A stretch of 12,549 nucleotides of DNA from Baffinella frigidus (lineage: Eukaryota > Cryptophyceae > Cryptomonadales > Baffinellaceae). The notes under the pieces are model-generated. The model was not told the origin of the DNA. It did not search any database and worked only from the letters and a program-made list of their open reading frames with translations. How positions within the stretch are numbered: the first letter of the stretch is position 1; every line of letters begins with the position of its first letter. The stretch lies in contig MU646491.1 in NCBI GenBank assembly GCA_026770585.1, forward strand, positions 329,581 to 342,129. Direction: 5' to 3'. Below, piece by piece: positions 11,801-12,549 of this stretch. Both the position numbers and the translations under genes were made by a program.

Positions 11801-12305
11801 ATAGGACCCTACGGTAGGCAATCCGTAGGGACATAGGGGGGGTTCCTAAAGATAATGTAACGGGAAATGCCTTAGTGCTGGCCATGTTTCCCCTTCGTAG
11901 CCCGCTGTGTGGTTACCACCTCTTGGGCTTACATACCTGTAGGATTCACTGTTGGTGTGTGGGATTGATTTCAGACGTCGTGCGAAGATCTAGCGCTACC
12001 ACACTCGGGTCGACCTACTATTCTCAAGGCTGTCTCTGCACCATTTCTCTAAGACTATTTCACTTCAATTGTTCCTAGACTATTTGGTCTTACGAATTTG
12101 GTGAGACCGGGCTCTTGTCGGCCCCAACGTTGACGGATGTGTAAAGTCACTGACGGGCAAGGACGCACCCACCAACCCCCAACCCTTGAACCTGAAACCC
12201 TGAACCCTGCAACAGGATGCGGCCTCGGCGTACAAGTCCGCGACGGGCAAGGCGTGCACCGTGGAGGTCTCGACCACCAACAACCTCCCGGCCAAGGACG
12301 ACGCG
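5835..12305 (+). CDS. V-type proton ATPase subunit E (partial, seven exons, 3' end outside window)
   Basis: Subunit E (Vma4 in yeast, VHA-E in plants) pairs with subunit G to make the three peripheral stalks that hold the V1 catalytic head to the membrane sector of the vacuolar H+ pump. Joining 5835-5870, 7265-7321, 8539-8628, 9195-9251, 9839-9927, 11033-11147 and 12216-12305 gives an open frame of 178 residues. The first ~110 are charged and helix-like, the stalk coiled coil, with the family block AEEEFNIEKLRLVEQEK at 32-48. The globular part begins near YKDLCSKLVLQGLY (111-124), with EPDVTVICRKSD at 128-139, the counterpart of EP...V.CR..D in plant and animal E. Usual length is ~226-230, so about 50 residues are missing beyond the window. 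All seven donors are GT and all six acceptors AG. The start has a good context (CAAGATGG). Confidence 0.93.
7068..7089. repeat. Perfect hairpin in intron 1
   Basis: Nine-base-pair GC-rich stem CCGCACGTG with a GTGT loop. It sits just upstream of family G copy G1. It is not followed by a T run, so it is not a bacterial-style terminator. Role unknown. Confidence 0.6.
7098..7191 (+). repeat. Family G repeat, copy G1
   Basis: CCCCCCTAGGACC at the start, GGGGGCGGTTTCTTATGAGC then GAGGTACCCCTGTAG at the end. The same ends are found at 11452-11556 and 11591-11750 in intron 6. The middle carries CCTACGGTAGG, the core shared with family A and elements J and L. Confidence 0.65.
7265..7321 (+). CDS. 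V-ATPase subunit E exon 2 (residues 13-31)
   Basis: Encodes MVEFIKQEANEKAHEILIK, the conserved FIxQEAxEKAxEI segment of the stalk helix. Acceptor TTTGCAG at 7264, branch candidate CTGAT at 7243-7247, donor AAG|GTCCAC. Two decayed copies of its 3' part lie in the following intron (7522-7557, 7728-7757). Confidence 0.92.
7408..7508 (+). mobile_element. Family B element, copy B2
   Basis: CTCACCAATTTAGG, GGCCCGGGCTCTTTCCCGCT, GTTGACCGATTTG and TTGAGAATAGTCGGTCA match B1 in order. It lies between exon 2 and the copy of exon 2's 3' end, so the exon-derived direct repeats bracket it. Terminal inverted repeats are not recognisable here. Confidence 0.6.
7522..7557 (+). pseudogene. Partial copy of exon 2 (3' part with donor), copy 1
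   Basis: GCAGAGGCCAACGAGAAGGC and the following 16 nt match exon 2 from residue K18 to the end, with a one-base deletion and ATCAAG changed to ATCATG, then GTACCCCCC. The upstream third of the exon is absent. It lies 236 nt after the true donor. The deletion breaks the frame, so it cannot replace exon 2. Confidence 0.85.
7565..7680 (+). repeat. CT microsatellite in intron 2
   Basis: CTCTCT with interspersed CCTATCTCT units (CTCTCTCCCTAT repeated about four times) follows the exon 2 copy directly. Similar CT tracts follow exon 3 (8641) and exon 7 (12327). Confidence 0.9.
7728..7757 (+). pseudogene. Second, more decayed copy of exon 2 3' end
   Basis: GCGAGAAGGCCCACACGATC then CCGATCAAG|GTACCCCCC. 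The splice-proximal GTACCCCCC is shared with the copy at 7522-7557 rather than with the true exon 2 donor (GTCCACTCC). The likely order is therefore true exon, then first copy, then second copy. Confidence 0.65.
7822..7920. repeat. Two small hairpins in intron 2
   Basis: GGGCTAACC/GGTTAGCCC (7822-7830 with 7836-7844) and CCGTTA/TAACGG (7901-7906 with 7915-7920). The first follows GAGAATAGGT, a motif also seen after family B copies. Function unknown. Confidence 0.45.
8016..8178 (+). repeat. GTGTCTGACAC array, block 1
   Basis: Short palindromic words of the form TGTGTCTRACACA, spaced about 20-30 nt, inside a longer unit that also carries ACGCGGTCACGTCCCGCG. Six or so words are seen here (GTGTCTGGCAC, GTGTCTGACAC, GTGTCTAACAC and similar). 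The block runs straight into the 5' copy of exon 3. Confidence 0.8.
8187..8216 (+). pseudogene. Partial copy of exon 3 (5' third) with dead acceptor
   Basis: Thirty bases identical to the start of exon 3 (codons for AEEEFNIEKL minus the last base change), preceded by ACACGCGGTCGCGCCCGCAT. In the true exon this reads ...CCCGCAG, so a single G-to-T change has destroyed the AG. The branch candidate CTGAC is also changed to CCAGAC. Homology stops after AAGTTG. Confidence 0.9.
8234..8249. repeat. Perfect 16-bp palindrome in intron 2
   Basis: CTTTGTAGCTACAAAG, lying just after the exon 3 partial copy. It could be the centre of a degraded insertion that separated the copy from the second GTGTCTGACAC block. 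Confidence 0.6.
8327..8534 (+). repeat. GTGTCTGACAC array, block 2, containing the exon 3 acceptor
   Basis: Two to three longer units of about 90 nt, each with ACGCGGTCACGTCCCGCG, GTGTCTAACACACCC and GTGTCTGGCACTGTGTAG. The last unit reads ACGCGGTCGCGCCCGCAG, so the true 3' splice site and the branch candidate (GTTTCTGACAC) of intron 2 are themselves members of the repeat. Confidence 0.8.
8539..8628 (+). CDS. V-ATPase subunit E exon 3 (residues 32-61)
   Basis: Encodes the family hallmark AEEEFNIEKLRLVEQEK followed by VKVRTEYERKQKQ. Acceptor CCCGCAG at 8538, branch candidate CTGAC at 8516-8520, donor CAG|GTTCTC. Its acceptor lies inside a unit of the surrounding GTGTCTGACAC repeat array. Partial copies: 5' third at 8187-8216, 3' third at 8793-8825. 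Confidence 0.95.
8641..8740 (+). repeat. CT microsatellite in intron 3
   Basis: CTCTCTCT and CCCTCCCTCT units, starting 13 nt after the exon 3 donor. Chance open frames through it give RSLSLSLPPSL-type peptides. Confidence 0.95.
8793..8825 (+). pseudogene. Partial copy of exon 3 (3' third with donor)
   Basis: GTCCGCGCTGAGTACGAGCG and the next 13 nt match the end of exon 3 with one substitution, then GTCCTTTCTCCC, echoing GTTCTCTTCC of the true donor. It lies 197 nt after the true exon end, beyond the CT tract. The donor is intact but no acceptor is seen directly upstream. Confidence 0.9.
8860..9030 (-). repeat. Telomere-like CCCTAAA tract in intron 3
   Basis: Degenerate CCCTAAC/CCCGAAC/CCCTAGA units, here C-rich on the coding strand, opposite to the tracts at 1-4907. 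It ends within 20 nt of the first exon 4 copy and supplies a CTAAC that suits a branch site. Confidence 0.8.
9048..9072 (+). pseudogene. Partial copy of exon 4 (5' part with live-looking acceptor)
   Basis: GTGGAGATCCGGCGCCGCAT-CGCGTT matches the first 25 nt of exon 4 with one change. The preceding intron sequence AATCCCGACTGGCAG is identical to that before the true exon, and CTAAC is kept 20 nt upstream. If spliced it would add VEIRRRIALAPMANP and then a stop codon, so it behaves like a poison exon. Confidence 0.9.
9113..9194 (+). repeat. 30-bp tandem repeat carrying the exon 4 acceptor
   Basis: Unit AACCGCGAATCCCGAATGGC + TCCAATGGCT at 9113-9142 and 9143-9172, and a third partial unit 9173-9190 that ends in the true TGGCAG acceptor. 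The exon 4 branch candidate CTAAC spans the junction of units two and three. A related unit precedes the first exon 4 copy. Confidence 0.85.
9195..9251 (+). CDS. V-ATPase subunit E exon 4 (residues 62-80)
   Basis: Encodes VEIQRRIAFSNEVNASRIK, matching the family stretch with basic residues then S..xN.AR.K before VL..R. Acceptor TGGCAG at 9194, branch candidate CTAAC at 9171-9175, donor AAG|GTGACC. It was chosen over the partial copies at 9048 and 9434 because only this block has both splice sites and the full frame. Confidence 0.93.
9261..9430 (+). mobile_element. MITE family A, copy A4, inside intron 4
   Basis: Conserved blocks GGACTTGGAAGG, TTTTGAATAACCCC, CCTACGGTAGGCAA, CCTACGGATAAAGTAACGG and CCCGCTGTGTGG identify it. 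The last 8 bp CTGTGTGG are repeated (9423-9430). If the element ends there, both flanks are TA (9259-9260, 9431-9432), a 2-bp target duplication. It sits 9 nt after the exon 4 donor and separates exon 4 from the copy of its 3' part. Confidence 0.85.
9434..9475 (+). pseudogene. Partial copy of exon 4 (3' part with donor)
   Basis: CGCATCGCGTTCTCCAACGA and the next 22 nt repeat the last 42 nt of exon 4 with one silent C/T change (AAC to AAT), then AAG|GTATTACAC. Without A4 it would be a direct 52-bp tandem duplicate of the exon 4 end plus donor. The donor is intact. Confidence 0.95.
9476..9514 (-). repeat. Short telomere-like CCCTAAA tract in intron 4
   Basis: CACCCTAAACCCCAAACCCT and CTAACCTC, C-rich on the coding strand, between the exon 4 copy and the 191-bp tandem duplication. 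Confidence 0.7.
9515..9892 (+). repeat. ~190-bp tandem duplication across the intron 4/exon 5 junction
   Basis: Unit 1 (9515-9705) and unit 2 (9706-9892) both run GCTCT-ACTCAAATGCCTAACAG, TTGCTTTACA.., CGTGAAATG, GGGGCGCTGAA, then CAG|GTTCTCAACTCGCGCG to GTGGTGCTCGG. Indels and about 15% substitutions separate them. The duplication took the intron 4 tail and the first ~54 nt of exon 5 together. Confidence 0.9.
9654..9709 (+). pseudogene. Partial copy of exon 5 (5' part with live-looking acceptor)
   Basis: Preceded by CACACCAG at 9653 and starting GTTCTCAACTCGCGCGACGA, it encodes VLNSRDEVVNSVMSMVLG before running into the second intron unit and a TAA after SNSNA. Differences from the true exon change T to N, K to M and V to M. 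It is a possible poison exon. Confidence 0.9.
9839..9927 (+). CDS. V-ATPase subunit E exon 5 (residues 81-110, last codon split)
   Basis: Encodes VLNSRDEVVTSVKSVVLG then ELSKLGDAAAPG, corresponding to the VLxARDD segment of the family. Acceptor ATCCAG at 9838, donor CCCGG|GTACGC, leaving a phase-2 codon. The upstream copy (9654) runs to a stop, and the downstream copy (10070) has lost its donor GT, so this middle block is the working exon. Confidence 0.92.
10032..10053 (+). repeat. CTT microsatellite
   Basis: CTGTTCTTCTTCTTCTTCCT, five CTT-type units, just before the third exon 5 copy. Confidence 0.8.
10069..10131 (+). pseudogene. Partial copy of exon 5 (3' part, donor destroyed)
   Basis: ACTCAGTGAAGAGCGTGGTG through GCCGCGCCCGG repeats exon 5 codons S91 to the end with two synonymous changes. 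The donor GGGTACG reads GGATACC, so GT is lost. It lies 202 nt after the true exon end. Its start ACTCAGTG agrees with the 5' copy (AACTCAGTG) rather than the true exon (ACCTCAGTG). Confidence 0.9.
10147..10278. mobile_element. Fold-back element Q in intron 5 (132 bp)
   Basis: 48-bp inverted repeats with about five mismatches: TCTAGCTCTGCCTCAGTGAA then GGGCTCCTCATTAAATG at the left, complement at 10231-10278. Bounded by a direct CCT (10144-10146 and 10279-10281), probably a 3-bp target duplication. The loop of about 36 nt has no feature. Confidence 0.85.
10279..10480 (+). repeat. Short direct repeats with CTCGAG words
   Basis: TTCTGTATTGCTCTCGAGC is found at about 10281 and again near 10319 with one change. 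GAGCTGAGAAAAGAGTGAT and GAGCTGAGGAAAGAGTGAT follow one another (10336 and 10359). No gene is evident. Confidence 0.6.
10481..10902. other. Intron 5, central part
   Basis: Contains AATAGCTCCAATAGCTCCAA near 10511, a perfect hairpin ACAAGTTGTT-ATG-AACAACTTGT at 10578-10600, a G run at 10741-10750, and AT-richer sequence at 10770-10830. Nothing protein-like that I recognise. Confidence 0.5.
10903..10913 (+). pseudogene. Minimal copy of the exon 6 acceptor junction
   Basis: GGTAG|GTACAAGGACC at 10898-10913 is identical to the true junction at 11028-11043, 130 nt downstream. The next bases diverge. At 16 nt this is the shortest of the junction copies and could be chance on its own, but it fits the pattern at exons 3-5. 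Confidence 0.55.
11033..11147 (+). CDS. V-ATPase subunit E exon 6 (residues 110-148)
   Basis: Completes the split glycine codon, then encodes YKDLCSKLVLQGLYALSEP and DVTVICRKSDVSTLQGVVK. This is the start of the globular C-terminal domain and the strongest family match after exon 3. Acceptor TTGGTAG at 11032, branch candidate CTGAAC at 11010, donor AAG|GTTCGA. A short copy of its first 11 nt with the acceptor lies at 10898-10913. Confidence 0.95.
11155..11255 (-). repeat. Telomere-like CCCTAAA/CCCCAAA tract in intron 6
   Basis: CATAAACCCCAAACCCCAAA, CCCTAAACCCAACC and degenerate units, beginning only 8 nt after the exon 6 donor; C-rich on the coding strand. Confidence 0.8.
11306..11408. repeat. 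Small repeats and hairpin in intron 6
   Basis: GTAGCCACTACCACGAT and GCAGCCACTACCACT form a direct pair (11307, 11341). CTCTAGCG/CGCTAGAG is a stem at 11354-11361 with 11379-11386. GCGGTCAAG occurs twice just after. The latter recalls the exon 6 end GTGGTCAAGG, but too weakly to call a copy. Confidence 0.45.
11421..11750 (+). repeat. Family G repeats G2 and G3 in tandem
   Basis: Both units start CTGGCG(T/A)AGA(C/T)GTAC, pass CCGCGTACCCCCCCCCTCCC and CTAGGACCAC, and end CTGTAGGGTCCTAGGGGGAG then GCCGTTTCTTCTGAGCGAGG. G2 spans 11421-11556. G3 (11557-11750) is ~58 nt longer because of a nested palindrome at 11609-11690 (TGGCTATACGTCT..AGACGTAGAGCCA around CACTGAATT/AATTCAGTG). Confidence 0.75.
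11751..11912 (+). mobile_element. MITE family A, copy A5, inside intron 6
   Basis: Full length, 162 bp, ends CCACACCGCGGACTTGG and CTTCGTAGCCCGCTGTGTGG, inner blocks GTTTGAATAAGCC, CCTACGGTAGGCAATCCG and GATAATGTAACGGG. It directly follows the end of G3. Flanking dinucleotides GT/TT differ by one base. Confidence 0.85.
12089..12144 (+). mobile_element. Family B fragment, copy B3
   Basis: CTTACGAATTTGGTGAGACC, GGGCTCTTGTCGGCC and GTTGACGGATGTG align with B1. Terminal inverted repeats are not preserved. Confidence 0.5.
12150..12210. other. Possible exon 7 fragment and telomere-like tail of intron 6
   Basis: TGACGGGCAAGGACGCACC at 12150-12168 resembles the middle of exon 7 (CGACGGGCAAGGCGTGCACC at 12240-12259), but it is short and has no splice junction. 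It is followed by CAACCCCCAACCCTTGAACC and CTGAAACCCTGAACCCTGC, degenerate telomere-like units that lead up to the true acceptor and hold a CTGAA branch candidate. Confidence 0.4.
12216..12305 (+). CDS. V-ATPase subunit E exon 7 (residues 149-178)
   Basis: Encodes DAASAYKSATGKACTVEVST then TNNLPAKDDA, matching the variable linker with Y...TG and the LP segment before the conserved GG of the C-terminal strand region. Acceptor CAACAG at 12215. The donor GCG|GTGCCC at 12306 is inferred from reading frame and the pyrimidine tract that follows. The next exon is not in the window. Confidence 0.85.
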
Positions 12306-12322
12306 GTGCCCCCCCTCCCCTT

Positions 12323-12391
<69 letters not shown>

Positions 12392-12549
12392 TCTCTCTCT
12401 CTCTCTCTCTCTCTAGGTTTCTCTCTCTTTGTCTCTTTCCGGATTCTGTTCCTCTCCATGTGTGTCCTCCCTCCTCCTCCCTCCTCCTCCCTCCTCCTCC
12501 CTCCCGCTCAGAAATCAGAAACCTCCCCTCTCGAATCCTCTCGAATCCT
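12306..12549 (+). repeat. Start of intron 7: CT/CA microsatellites and 10-bp repeats
   Basis: A long CTCTCT tract (12327-12416) with a short ACACACAC insert near 12381, then three or more copies of CTCCTCCTCC (about 12467-12504), then a CTCTCGAATC pair at the window end. No further exon is visible, so the intron continues beyond the window. Confidence 0.85.

Overview
This is nuclear DNA of a eukaryote, most likely a photosynthetic protist with plant-type telomeres. It holds degenerate TTTAGGG (and TTTGGGG) repeat tracts, GT-AG introns of roughly 570-1400 nt, and one recognisable intron-rich gene. The protein looks plant/algal-like, but the sequence alone does not settle green alga versus another algal lineage. 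There are no bacterial features (no operons, ribosome binding sites or CRISPR).

Left part, 1-5284: no protein gene is visible. It is a dense patchwork of telomere-like tracts and short fold-back elements, in effect a MITE graveyard. At least twelve near-palindromic or terminal-inverted-repeat elements of about 75-215 bp sit end to end or nested. Several start CCAC... and have 2-bp target duplications. For three of them an empty paralogous site is present in the same window (F0, C2 and, more weakly, F2), so the element ends can be read to the base. One family of about 160 bp (A, ends CCACACAGCGG) has five copies spread over both the left part and the gene's introns.

Middle and right, 5285-12549: a 5' flank, then the gene for V-type proton ATPase subunit E (Vma4/VHA-E, peripheral stalk) on the + strand. 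Seven coding exons (5835-5870, 7265-7321, 8539-8628, 9195-9251, 9839-9927, 11033-11147, 12216-12305) join in frame to give the first 178 residues. The last ~50 residues lie beyond the window. All introns are GT-AG, with a CTRA-type branch-site candidate about 10-20 nt upstream of each AG.

The most striking point is that the introns carry partial copies of the neighbouring exons. Copies of an exon's 3' half plus its donor GT lie downstream of exons 2, 3, 4 and 5. Copies of an exon's 5' half with its acceptor lie upstream of exons 3, 4, 5 and 6. So nearly every splice junction from exon 2 to exon 6 has been locally duplicated, often with a MITE, telomere-like repeat or CT microsatellite between true site and copy. 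Some copies keep usable splice signals and would bring in early stop codons if spliced, so they are either debris of junction-centred duplication or candidate poison exons.
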